Shown: positions 52,490 to 63,670 of the stretch, one piece after another
How positions within the stretch are numbered: the first letter of the stretch is position 1
Layout of the letters: every line of letters starts with the position of its first letter
From: Serripes groenlandicus
Taxonomy: Eukaryota > Mollusca > Bivalvia > Cardiida > Cardiidae
Length of the DNA stretch: 64,000 bases
Direction of reading: 5' to 3'
Assembly: GCA_031761405.1 (NCBI GenBank)
Contig: JASEVX010000011.1
Span: forward strand, 28,210,514 to 28,274,513
Notes under the pieces: generated by a model
Seen by the model: only the letters and a program-made list of their open reading frames with translations
What the model was told of the DNA's origin: nothing
Database searches by the model: none
Program-made: the position numbers and the translations under genes

Positions 52490-52640
52490 CGATGCATGTT
52501 TTCCGTGGAACTATTTTGTTATCGAGGCGATGCACGTTTTCCGTGGAACGATCTTGTTATCGAAGCGATGCACGTTTTCCATGTAACGATCTTGTTATCG
52601 AGGCGATGCATGTTTTCCATGGAAAGATCTTCTTATGATT
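52490..52640. repeat. minisatellite, about 36-bp unit, 4 copies
   Basis: Unit GGCGATGCACGTTTTCCGTG plus GAACGATCTTGTTATCGA. It reads through as overlapping ORFs with no recognisable product. Confidence 0.8.
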
Positions 52641-52671
52641 TATTGTCGACGTTGATTAATAGTATATATTT

Positions 52672-52890
52672 CGGTGGTGTAGTGGTAGAGGCACCGTTTC
52701 AGGTGCAGAAGGTCACGGGTTCGATCTCTGACCAAATACATAGTACGGTGTGTGGGACTAACATTATGACTACCTCACTTGAGTCAGGATAAATGGACCA
52801 GTAGTACTGGAAACTAACACAGGATAAGCCGTGGTATAACTGAACAACAGTTGAAGCGAGGTAAAATACCATACAAACAAACAAATAGTA
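52672..52890 (+). mobile_element. tRNA-derived SINE 3
   Basis: GGTGGTGTAGTGGTAGAGGC (A-box region) and CACGGGTTCGATCTCT (B-box), then GGATAAATGGACCAGTAGTA and an ACAAACAAACAAA tail. Confidence 0.75.
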
Positions 52891-52944
52891 ATTGCTTCTC
52901 TGCAACTCTGGTTCTTAAGAATTAAATGACACACATTTATAATG

Positions 52945-53286
52945 ATATGAGCCGTTAGTGAGAAAACAAACATTTTGGACTCTACGTACGTTATCTATCG
53001 ACCCAGATCAGCCAGCCCAGTCCGCGCAGGCTAATCCGGGCCGACACATTCCGTGTCAGGGGGATAGAGGTATAGAGTAATGATTCCTGAAACAGAAAAT
53101 CCACAGGAGGCGAAAGGTGTCTACCCGGTTTAGCCTGCGCGGCATACTCTGCGTAAAGTATCAACCCGGATCAGCCTAAGTATGCCGGCCCGGATTAGCC
53201 TGCGCGGACTGGGCTTGCTGATCTGGGTCGATAGATAACGTACGTAGAGTCTAAAATGTTTGTTTTCTCGCGGGACGGCTCATATG
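52945..53286. mobile_element. MITE family B, long copy
   Basis: ATATGAGCCGTTAGTGAG to CTCGCGGGACGGCTCATAT, with nearly perfect inverted ends (GACTCTACGTACGTTATC and its complement). The next stretch to 53790 shows no gene. Confidence 0.75.
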
Positions 53287-53825
53287 CGGCTATGGTGCAA
53301 TTCAAACGACACTGACTTAGAGATAACTGAACGGGTGACACTGTAGTTTATATGGACGATAATTTCACCAATAAGTGAACACGAGTGTTAGTGAGATGTC
53401 GCAATACAATAGAGAATTTACTAAAGATTTATGACACATTTTAATAAAAAATCTAATTATACAAAATATATATACAATCGTAAATCTGGATTTTCGTTGT
53501 AAACTAGGTTCGCCTCAACAAATTATTAGATCAATTTCATACACGTGTAGCCAGAGACATATACATACACTTAGACATGTATATGTCTCTGGTGTAGCTT
53601 AATATTGATTGTGAAAAGATGTTTATCCAGGACACTATTTGTTGGCTGAACGATTGTTGATAGACACTTTTCTATGCGTTAGAAATATTTACGACAATAC
53701 TTCTTTGTTTTGTATAAGTAAAGTGCGTTACTGTTTCGTATATACTGTATATGGGAGATTGTTATGTTAACATCTATATTTAGATCAGCAAATAATGAGT
53801 GCCCGGATTATAGCAAAGCGTATCT

Positions 53826-53960
53826 GGAATTAACCGTTTCCCACTTGAAGACGCATCTACAGCAGACGACTTTTGAAAATACTGTGGTGAAACAGAAATT
53901 GATCAGAATGAACAATTTCTGCTTTTGCAGCAATGTTTTCAACTCTTCTCAATAATTATT
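53826..53960. mobile_element. MITE family A, partial
   Basis: TTAACCGTTTCCCACTTG, CTACAGCAGACGACTTTTG and a GCAATGTTTTCAACTC arm. The region 53960-54950 has no recognisable gene; its ORFs lack family resemblance. Confidence 0.5.
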
Positions 53961-54951
53961 ATGTTATTTATGGAGTTTCTCGATAGTTTTACCTCGACGG
54001 GTTAAAATGTTTTCGCCTAAAGATTGTATTGTATGTGTTAATCTTAATTTGTTTGTCACTTCATAACATTTTCTTATTTTGGAATTACGCAATGTCCAAC
54101 AAAGTCTGTCAATTGTCTTCCGTTTTCCATCCTACTTATTCCGTCACGTGATCCACGGAACTCCATGTTTACCAAACAGAGCATTTATTCGCTCTGTTCA
54201 TGTAGGAACCAATTGGGCAATTCCACGCCTTCGAAAATTCATCGAAATTTTGCATTGGTCCATACACCCTGAAAGATAGGAACGGAAACAAATGTTAACG
54301 AACGGTTTGAATGTTAATTTATCGACTCTAAACAAGTTAAATGAATTAAAATAAATCAAAACATAATAAATGAATAACTAGTGAGTTGACTGGAACACAA
54401 GTTTCGTCTACCAATAAGGTTACTACGATAAAATGAGCCCATCCGTGAGAAAGGTACAAGTTGATATCTCTGTACAGTGTAGGTTAACATTAGCATCGTG
54501 CTTAAGTATCTGATTGTCCAGAAGTTAATTCGTTCTCCAAAAATGACCAATCAGAAGCCTTATTTGGAACATGGAGTTTATTTCTGAAAACTTAGAACGT
54601 TTTCAGAGTTTAATAGTTTCGGACTATGGCATATGGTCAATTATGAGCAATTCCTTCGTTTGCCACAAGGTTTTCAAAAGTCTACAATGTTCATACAAAC
54701 TAACAGGACAGGCGAATACGGAGAAATTATCCATAACTGTCACCCGATCTTGGGAGGCGACGCAAATTTTTATATATTTTTTTATATTTGTTAATTTTGG
54801 GTTGTTTTAATTTCAAACCCTCAGACATGCTCATTCACGCAATGGTGACTATAACTGTCATACCTCGTAACATTAATATTATAGTTATGTTTATACTCAA
54901 AGATCAAATGTATATTAAAACTCGCAGTCTGAATGCGTACTCTTCTTTTAT

Positions 54952-55190
54952 CCTTTCCCACATACAATCGCTTTCTTACGCACATACAGCACACGACTTT
55001 TGACAACAATTTGTCAAAAGAAAAATAATCTTGAATAGAATTACTGAATAATTAGCAAGTTCTCCTTGTACCACAATATTTACAACTCTATTCAACAATT
55101 AATCTTTCATTTATTACGATTTGTTCACATATTGGTCTAGATGTATTAAACGTCGTCTACTGCAGAATTGTTGTATGTGGGAAAGGGTTA
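54952..55190. mobile_element. MITE family A copy
   Basis: ATCCTTTCCCACATACAATC to TTGTATGTGGGAAAGGGTTA; the left TTAA has been lost. Confidence 0.6.
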
Positions 55191-55197
55191 AATGAAA

Positions 55198-55440
55198 ATG
55201 AGCCGTTCCAAGAGAATCTCTGCGTAATGTATCGACGCGGATCAGCCTAAGCGTGCCGCGCAGGCTAATCCGTACAGACACTTTTCGTTTATTGTGGATT
55301 TTCTGTTTCCGGAATCATTACTCTATCAAATGAGACGGAATGTGTCGGCCCGGATTAGCCTGCGCGGACTGCGAACACTGATCTGGGTCGATACATTACG
55401 CAGAGGCCATAATGCTGGTTTTCTCGTGGAACGGATCATA
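55198..55440. mobile_element. MITE family B copy
   Basis: ATGAGCCGTTCCAAGAG to CTCGTGGAACGGATCAT. 55441-56150 beyond it holds AT-rich sequence with no gene I can support. Confidence 0.7.
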
Positions 55441-56151
55441 ATCTGTATTTCATGATTTGTCATAAATACCATAAGATTATACCCGTAGTACAATTGTTTG
55501 TATATATGAATATCTTATTTCACACTACATACATTGGAATGAACTTAAAATTGCAATAGATAGTTAGATTTATTAAATTATTAACACAATCTCATAATTT
55601 CTCATTTTCTGTATACATAACCTTGCAATTAAAGACCACCTGTGAAAAAGACCAGATTGTTAATTTCTCCAAATTGGTGGTCTTTAAACACAGGTCTGAC
55701 CGTTTATAGTAAACTGACTTTGTAATGTTTTCATGATACCAAAGTATCCATACTCGGATATATATCCTTAGTCCGTGAACCTAAGTATTCGAGGAACTAC
55801 GCTGCCAAGGAATAAATAAATCTTTAGACGTCAGAAAATATTTCTACATTTCTCATTTGATATCTAGTATGCAGTCACCAGAGAATATAATGTGATAATT
55901 GTGCAGCACACAAGGTTATGATAAAATAACACATAGTTATCGTTAGTAGATTGTTAGTAAATTGTTAGTGAAAGTGTAGTCGAAACAAAAGCTTTAAACA
56001 TTAACTATTACATACATGACGCTACTTAGTCTATGACGAAAACGATGAAATATATAAATAACATAAAATAAAGCCAACACAAACAAAACATGGCTTCCGA
56101 CATTTGACATCAGTGTAGATTCAGATCACATCCAGTAAATGATCCATGCAT

Positions 56152-56619
56152 CAATCCTTTCCCACATACAACACATATCGAGGGCTTGGCGTGAAACGGT
56201 TGTAACTGAAAACCTATTTTGAAAACCCTGGTTTAGGGGCAATTTTGACCCCTTTGTAAACAATGCAAATTTAGGTGCCATTGCTCAGAACGAGCAATGG
56301 CACCTAAATTTCCATTGTTTACCAATGAGTTAACGCTTATAAAGACTTTATTGCAATGTGATTAACCTTGGTAAAAAAATACCAATTTAAGTTACAACCG
56401 TTTCACGCCAAGCCCTCGATATGCAGCAGAAGACGTTGATAACGTCTAGGTAAAAAACATAAAACTCTCTATAAATGAAAGAACAATTATTGAAGTTGAA
56501 AATATTGTGGCAAAGGGAGAAATTGCTCATTATGAGCAATTTCGCCTTTAGCCACAATGTTTTCAGAAACCGTCTACTGCAATGGCGTCATAAAGCGTAT
56601 GCTTGTGGGAAAGGGTTAA
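56152..56619. mobile_element. MITE family A split by a nested MITE family C
   Basis: Outer element: AATCCTTTCCCACATAC ... GGGAAAGGGTTAA. After CACATACAACACA it is interrupted by the family C element and resumes GCAGCAGAAGACG. Confidence 0.75.
56178..56419. mobile_element. MITE family C (TA target), copy 2, nested
   Basis: TCGAGGGCTTGGCGTGAAAC to GTTTCACGCCAAGCCCTCGA, flanked by TA on both sides, inside a family A MITE. The inner hairpin is the same as in the 12581 copy. Confidence 0.8.
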
Positions 56620-56734
56620 TGTCCTAGCAATAAGTAGAAACACTGTTCGGACTGTAGTAATATGTTGGGATGTTTTAAGCTTCGCAAGTGTCAAATGTCT
56701 GATGGCAAATTCACCTCAGTTCAAGTCCCCCTGT

Positions 56735-56930
56735 TTTTCCTTTGTCATTTGCAGCAGATGACATTTATAAAAAACATGATGAGCAATTTCACATTTTGCC
56801 ACAATGTTTTCAACACTATTCAGTAGATACATTTCATATTTGTATATAAACATTTCACCAGGTGATAACCTTGATGCGTTCCATGCTGTCTGCTAAATAT
56901 GTCTTGTAAGTGGGAAAAGGTTAAATAAAG
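56735..56930. mobile_element. MITE family A, degraded
   Basis: GCAGCAGATGACATTTAT, GATGAGCAATTTCACATTTT and GTAAGTGGGAAAAGGTTAA. 56930-57430 has only unsupported ORFs. Confidence 0.45.
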
Positions 56931-57429
56931 CAGACACGTCAAGGTGTAACTACAACTACAAGTCAATTTCCTATCATAGCCGCCTAAACATCTTTTGCAA
57001 TCACTATAGTGCAATATTAGCCAGAATATCAGTGCCATGCTCTTTTTGGTCAGCAATTTTCGCCTCCGACAACTTTTGCTACAGAGCTTTAGCCAATATG
57101 TTATATGTAGATTTTCAAAGTCGAAACTCTAACGTTTGTGCATTAAATGATATTGTATTGGAACTCAATAGACTCGACTCGTCTGGTTTCGTCGAACATA
57201 AAGACAATTATAGTAGAAAGGTACTATCTTATGATTCCTTATTCAGGCCCCAGAGGTGTATGTATCTGTATAAAATAAGACATATAGGAAGAGTCAGCCA
57301 TAATATCAGTTTACAATCAGATTGCATGACGTAGTTTTAAATTATTCATTTAACATCGTAGATTTTTTTCGAAACTAGCTTTCAGCTTTTATAAATAACG
57401 CTTTATATCTGCTTCCTGTAGAATTAACC

Positions 57430-57535
57430 ACTACTGAAGCCGGTTGATTGGGAAACCCCCAGACGCATAACCCGCTCATCACGGGATCCGAACCCGGGAC
57501 CTTTGGAACTTCAAAATTACTGATATCACTTCTTC
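57430..57535 (-). mobile_element. tRNA-like SINE head (minus strand)
   Basis: The minus strand reads GGTCCCGGGTTCGGATCCCG (B-box) with an A-box-like stretch upstream. I see no full cloverleaf and call it a SINE fragment, not a tRNA gene. Confidence 0.45.
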
Positions 57536-57627
57536 TTCAAATATATGTATTTATACTACTGAGAAATATATCGAAGGATTGACACTGGACTATGCTTAGA
57601 CGACCATGCGTAGCTCGTGGATTAACT

Positions 57628-57835
57628 TTAACCCCTCCCACATACAACAAATATGCAACAGACGACTTTGATATTTTAAGTAAATTAAAGAAACTCTTTA
57701 TAAAATGAAAGTATATTTATCTAAAGAGTTGAAAACATTGTGGTAAAAGTGCTCACCGTGAGCAATAACTCCTTTTGTCACAATGTAATTAAAAGTCGTC
57801 TGCTGCAGATGATCAAATGCGTCAAAACCACCTCC
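57628..57835. mobile_element. MITE family A copy
   Basis: TTAACCCCTCCCACATAC, AACAGACGACTTTGA, and TCGTCTGCTGCAGATGA near the right end; the right terminus is eroded. Confidence 0.5.
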
Positions 57836-58589
57836 CATGCAATAAGAAAATGTTGTCCTGGTTACATACCTTATGATAGGAGAGAATGGTACACATGACA
57901 TTAAAATAGACCGTCACTCGAAGAAAAATAGTGTGCGTTCTTAATCTGCTAAACTATTACAACAACAAATGCATACCCATGCATCTTTCGAAGGTCGAGT
58001 GTTACATCAAAAAGATAGGTCACTATGACTTCGACATTTACATTTGATATGCTCGACAGATTATGTCTCATATACTACAAGATCTATTGAACTAAGTTTA
58101 CAGATACAAAGGGTGTTCAAAAAAATAGGCGGAAAAAGCCTAAACATTACGCGATGATCAACATCTCATATTTTTGTGTCAGCCATTTGAAAATGGACTG
58201 TGAGCATAAACCAGCCGTAAAGTGGTGTTATGGTCTGAATTTAAATTTAAACAAGAGCACCGCGTACGGCACAGACGCTCGACTGATAGAAAACAGAAAA
58301 AAAGCTGAGCTGAACAAAAAACCTTAACCGGACGACCACGCCGCCGCCACAGAAAAAAAGCTGAGCTGAACAAAAAACCTTAACCGGACGACCACCCCGC
58401 CACCGACGACGACGCCAGGGTCATGACAGTAGCTCTCGTTTTTTCAAAAGTCGAGCTAAAAAGGCAAAATAATACGTTATGGACTGGTTTGCAAGGTTCA
58501 AAGATTGACACCCATAAAAAAATGTCGTCTTGCAGCGTCAATACTCTAAAGCATCACATTTGAAGTTGAATGATTGTGGTTTAACGACG

Positions 58590-58775
58590 CATTTAATACT
58601 TTTTCAGTCATATTACAGCGACATTCGCCTACCCAAGAGCAGTACTCCACACAACTATTGTTCCAAGCAACTTGCTACTTTTCCACATAGACCGTTAGCC
58701 CATTGCTGGAAGACAGCCAACTAACTCATGGAGTTTCGCTACCGACTGATATTAAAACGGCGTTAACCGTCAACC
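58590..58775 (-). mobile_element. tRNA-derived SINE 1 fragment (minus strand)
   Basis: Contains GCCTACCCAAGAGCAGTACT, CCACATAGACCGTTAGCCCA and an AACGGCGTTAACCGTC-type tail in disturbed order, so it is an old copy. 58776-59560 contains no supportable gene. Confidence 0.4.
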
Positions 58776-59568
58776 AATCGATGTATCTATATGACAATAC
58801 AACTGACAATACAACTGACCCCCTCGTATTTTTAGGACTGCCGTGTCACATTTACCTTGAACTTTGACACACCAGAAGCAAGTATCCTTGTCCTAGCCAT
58901 AGTAGTTCTTGTATCCCATAATACTTAATGTCCCTAAAACAATTAACGCCCCCGGGTTAGGCTTCAACTCTTTTTCTTGGTGAACTAAAACTGAACATGG
59001 ACAGCATCAACAACATTTGTGCAAACAACTGCTAGAGAGTTTAAGCGTTTTACGATTAGTAAATGAACCCCCCAAAACAAACAAAACTAACACCCAATTG
59101 TTATACAGTCAAACCTGATATAATTATAACGCCTCGAGTATTAATTAAGCATACACTGTGTTAGATCTAACATATAGTACCATTTTTTAAAAGCAACTTT
59201 CGTTTATTGGAAGTGTTTCTTTGTTGTCTTACGAGTCTCTTTACAAAGGCTTTGACTGTATATGAATGAACAACATGGCATTCGACTAAATACATACTAA
59301 CACTTTCATACATACGGAAAAATCTGCAGCAGACGACCAGACACGATTATGAAGTAAAGCTCAATAAATGAAAGTATAATTACTGAATATATTTGATTAA
59401 TACCATTGTGAGACAACTGAGCTTTTGAACATTGTGTGGCTTTAAGCCGTGAAGTGGTTATACTCTATTTACCTTTTAAATAGAACCGAACTTCTCTCAC
59501 CATGGCGAATATCTACTTTTATAGAAGACTGGTAACGTTATTTTTGAAAGTCGTCTGCTGCAGATGGT

Positions 59569-59826
59569 TCAAAATGCGTCAAAAAATGGTAAATTGTTGA
59601 TACATATACGTGCATTTACAAACAAATACCAGGATATGCACATGTCGACGACTTTACGCGGAATGGTTGTAACCGAATCAAATAACAAGATGAAGTTGCA
59701 TCCGTTGTGCACGAAGCCACCGATGCTGGACATGCAAGATTGACTGTACCTGAACCTGCCCATACTATGGTTTGCCCTGTAAATACTTTTTATTAATTGT
59801 TCTTTTCTGTAAGACTGACACCATAT
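59569..59826 (-). CDS. second M13 peptidase gene: last exon in window (C-terminal region)
   Basis: Acceptor TTTCAG, then IWCQSYRKEQLIKSIY, ANHSMGRFRYSQSCMSSIGG and FVHNGCN. The M13 C-terminus has 'WC......e......d.HsP..fR..g.l.n...F...F.C', which this follows in order, and phase 0 matches the exon at 63335-63433 (NAAQ|IWC). The usual ending (C...MNP..kC.vW) is not visible; the frame instead continues about 40 unmatched residues to a TGA. Either the C-terminus is diverged or eroded, or an unrecognised donor leads to another exon. The sequence belongs to a different gene copy from the one at 1-22 kb. Confidence 0.65.
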   Translation of the reverse strand: MWCQSYRKEQLIKSIYRANHSMGRFRYSQSCMSSIGGFVHNGCNFILLFDSVTTIPRKVVDMCISWYLFVNARICINNLPFFDAF

Positions 59827-60767
59827 CTGAAAGGAAGTCAATTATGAAGTGGTCGTAATAATAAGATTATGGTAATAATGAAATGGTCGCATAACGCATA
59901 TGATTGTGTTAGTTGAAACTCGTGATAAGCGGCTTGTCTTCTGAAAAAAGACGAAAAAAGTGATCCCTTGACACGGGAGTTGGTAGCTTTATCACAGGAG
60001 GAGTTGAACGCTTTGTCACGGGAGGGGGTTAAACGCTTTATCACTGGAGGGAGTTGAACGCTTTGTAACGGGAGTGGATCTCATTTATAAGATATAATTC
60101 GTGGTCGCATTACTCAGGTGGTGGTATAAGTAAATATTAGCTGCATTCGGTTGGTCTTCTGAAAGGAAGTCAATAGAATAATGTTAGTATTTATAGGATT
60201 ATCGTTATGATAGAAAGGTCGCACTACGCAGGTGGCCGTATAAGTGACAATAAGGGACATTAGTGATAATTATATTATCTCCCTTGTCAGATAAATACCA
60301 AGGAAGACCAAATAGTTGGTAGGTCCTTTAAGTTGGAATCCTTTGTCTTTATGGCTATTTCACAATGAGATATTGCAATTACTCTGTACACATTAATCAT
60401 AAATGTGTTAAAAATTCAAAAGAATAAATTTACATAGCGGTGTTTAAATAAAACAAATGTGGAATTACTAATCAATCTAATAACAGTTGGCCAAGAAAAT
60501 GCAATTATAAGTGCACCATCCAGTGCAAAGAAACCAATGATAAAAACAGAGGAAACCAAATGATAGGACCTAGCTAGATGTAGATAGTATTAAAGGGAGA
60601 TAACTGACCGATGTCTCCAATTGGCCGGCCTACAAATAATCAAATGACACAAACGGCTAGTATAAAGGTCGATGTAACTACATGCAGGTTTCTGAATTAA
60701 TTAACTAGCTTCTACGGGAAAAGTTGAAAATATGCTCATTGCTAGAGGACTTAGTCAGTGTCTTTAA

Positions 60768-60965
60768 CCCTTTTCCACGTGCACAAACGTTTGAAATCGT
60801 TGTGGAACAATGACTAAATTGGTCAGACTGAGCAATTTTTTCTTTGGCCACAGTGTTTTAAACTCAATTCAATAACGATTCTGTTCATTCGAAGAGATGT
60901 TCGACATTTTGATCAAGATGTTTTCAAAGTAGCGTGCTGCAGTTGTGATGTAAGTGAGCAAGCGT
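60768..60965. mobile_element. MITE family A, degraded
   Basis: TTAACCCTTTTCCACGTGC, the TGAGCAATTTTTTCTTTGGC arm and TTTTCAAAGTAGCGTGCTGC. 59830-60767 and 60966-61829 hold short repeats (GCTTTATCAC-GGGAGG words near 60000) and no recognisable gene. Confidence 0.45.
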
Positions 60966-61829
60966 GAAGTCTTTTACCTGCCACAAACGACATGTGCAGC
61001 TTCTGTATCAGACGGAATTGAAATTAGTGCGAGAAAAGGAGATAAGTCTCCGTAAGAGAATTCCATTTTTTCTCACAATATTTTCTACTCGTTGAAAAAA
61101 AACACGCTTTTACTTGTCCTTCCTTTTCAACTTGAATACTATTCGTTATCAATTTGAACATTCAAAGTGTTAAGAACAGCAAACCATGTGCTGGGTAACG
61201 GGTGTTTATATGGGATCTCCGTGACTGATTATACGAGTTGTGTTAGGCGATTAAAGGTCTTATTGTATTTCCGTTTTGTACAATTTAGAGTAAAATTACA
61301 GGCGTCTCAATTGAATTTGTAAAAATAGTCCAGTTCTAATAATAACACTGTGTCTCTTGAAACAGTTTAACTAATCTATCATTATGTATACCTGTACAAA
61401 ATAATATATTTTAAATATATCTAGGAGATCATTTGGGCTATTTATAGTAACACATGATTCGAGGTATATTTTTTCAAATGTTCGCAAATAAAATTCAGAC
61501 GCCTGTGTTACAAAACCATAGGGGTTAAACTTCTAGATGTTTGTCAACAGTTACATCGAGTGCAGTCGGATAGTAAATGCTCTGGAGAGTATATGCGCTT
61601 GCGCAGTCTCTCCAGAGTCTTCACTGTTCGCACATGTACGTATATAACAAGAAGATTGACACGTGTTTCTCTAGTAGTTCTAGCTCTAACATTGTACGTT
61701 GGTCTATAGTACCTGTATCGACCGATACTGTGTGGATCCGTCAGAATTCGCTGTGTTTTGGCCTTATCACGCATATTCGTACACCACACCTTGGAAACGG
61801 TAACGTAGGCAGATTGATAAATATTTCAA

Positions 61830-62099
61830 ATATGGGTCGTCCCACGGGGAAACCAACCTTATGGACTTTGCGTAAAGTATCGATCCAGATCAGCCTAAGC
61901 ATGCCGTTCGGGCTTACCCGGACAGACACTTTTCGCATCCTGAAGATTGTCTGTTTCAGGAATCATTACTAAATACATCTTTCACCCAGAGACGGAACGT
62001 GTCGGCCCGGATTACCCTGCGCGGACTACATAGGGTGATCTGGGTCTATACATTACGCAGAGTCAATTATGTTGGTTTTTTCGTGAAAAGGCTCATATA
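61830..62099. mobile_element. MITE family B copy
   Basis: ATATGGGTCGTCCCACGGG to TTCGTGAAAAGGCTCATAT with the family interior. 62100-62825 holds no gene I can support. Confidence 0.7.
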
Positions 62100-62825
62100 T
62101 TGTTTGAAAGATGAAATTTAATTTGATCATTTAATTAACGTCAGAGTACTGAAAATATTGTACTTGATTATCCCCTTCAAACATTTCAAGCAGTTGGCGC
62201 ATTTTGACGCCTAGACTGAAGCCGACATCGTTGTGACAAAAGACGAAAACGCACAAAACTGGTAAATTTAAAGAGGTTTTTTATATATATTGCTGCTAGT
62301 TCTAAACTTGTGTTGGCAGTCACCTCTGTTAAGCAATCAACTTGTATTAAGCAGCCACCTATGTTCAGCAGCAACATTTTGACTCTCCCTTGGGTGGCTA
62401 CCTAGGACAAGTTTGACTGTAACTGTAAAGCAATGACGACTTTTGTCCGATTCTGCTTCGTTATATAGGTCTTCGTCGATAGTTTTATTCAACAACATTG
62501 ACTTGACCATGACCTTTGAGTAAATACCTCACTTATGGCGTACAGGTATTTTCATCAAGAATATACTAGTATCTAGGTACTTACATGAGAGTTCATGTTA
62601 TATTATTTAAACAAAACGAGTCATCTAAAGAGAGACAAGAGCGCCACAAGCGAACGCCAGCGCTGGTCTACATTTATCTATATCGGAAAAAAAGGGACAT
62701 TACTGGATACTTATTTGAGCCGTGTTATGTGACTTAGTATAGACTGGCATATGTATTGTTCCAAGGAACATGTGTACCAAGTTTCATTTGAAAATGTTGA
62801 ACGGTTTTTGAGTTATGAGGTAAGG

Positions 62826-63055
62826 TTAACCCTTTCCCTCATATAGACGCTTTCTGACGCCTCTGCAGCAGACAGCTTTTTGAAAACATAGTGACAAAAG
62901 AAGAAATTGCACAAAACGTGCAATTTCTCCTTTTGTAACAATGTTTTCCACTTTTAGTCATAGGTTATCCATTCAATTATAGAGATTTTCCATTATTTGA
63001 CAAGACATGTTCAAAGTCGTCTGCTGCAGAATTGTCGTATGAGGGAAAGGGTTAA
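62826..63055. mobile_element. MITE family A, full copy
   Basis: TTAACCCTTTCCCTCATATA to ATGAGGGAAAGGGTTAA, with the same interior as the 16928 copy. Confidence 0.8.
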
Positions 63056-63334
63056 AGTGTTGTGATGACGCAGCAGAGAGGGACGACGCCGACGACGACG
63101 CCAAGGGTATCACAATACCCCGACTTTTTGTTCTTCGAAAAACAGACGAACTAATAAAAACGGGGCTTGTTGAGTTTTACTTTCCTATGACAATTATGAT
63201 AAATTCACCGTAGGTCATGTAGCATTATCCAACGTAAATATTTCCTAAAACAAATAATAAATATGATGAAAATACATGTCAGGGTCAGGTTAATGTTGCC
63301 GAGTTATAATGAAAATGTAAATCAATAAGAATAC

Positions 63335-63433
63335 CTGTGCTGCATTTAAAAAGTATAATTGGTTTGGGGTATACTCTAGTCCAGGTAATTTGGAATCTTC
63401 TCTACCTTGGGCTGCTACACGACTTCTGTACGC
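63335..63433 (-). CDS. second M13 peptidase gene: penultimate recognised exon
   Basis: 33 codons, AYRSRVAAQGREDSKLPGLE then YTPNQLYFLNAAQ, matching the M13 'AY.aw.......LPgl..t..QLFFl.fAq' block downstream of the zinc site. Acceptor TTTCAG, donor GTATTC, phase 0 to 0. Upstream exons, including the HExxH exon, would lie beyond the right edge of the window. With the gene at 1-22 kb this indicates a tandem M13 cluster on the minus strand. Confidence 0.88.
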
Positions 63434-63534
63434 CTGAAATAAAAACATCAACCAGGTAAGACCCTTTGTTTTTTGGAATTGCATTAAGGGACAGGAGAAT
63501 ATTTTCATTGAGCTTAACATGATAACTATTTTCT

Positions 63535-63670
63535 ACATACAGACACTTTTTTTTTGGCATCTGCAGAACTCTTTTGTAAACATTGTGACAAAGGGAGAAC
63601 TTGCTCAGATTGTCCAATTTCTCATTTTGTCACAATCTTTTCAACTCGTCGTTTGTTGGAAAGGATAAAC
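63535..63670. mobile_element. MITE family A, partial
   Basis: GGCATCTGCAGAACTCTTTT, the GCTCAGATTGTCCAATTTC arm and TTGTTGGAAAGGATAAAC. Confidence 0.4.
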
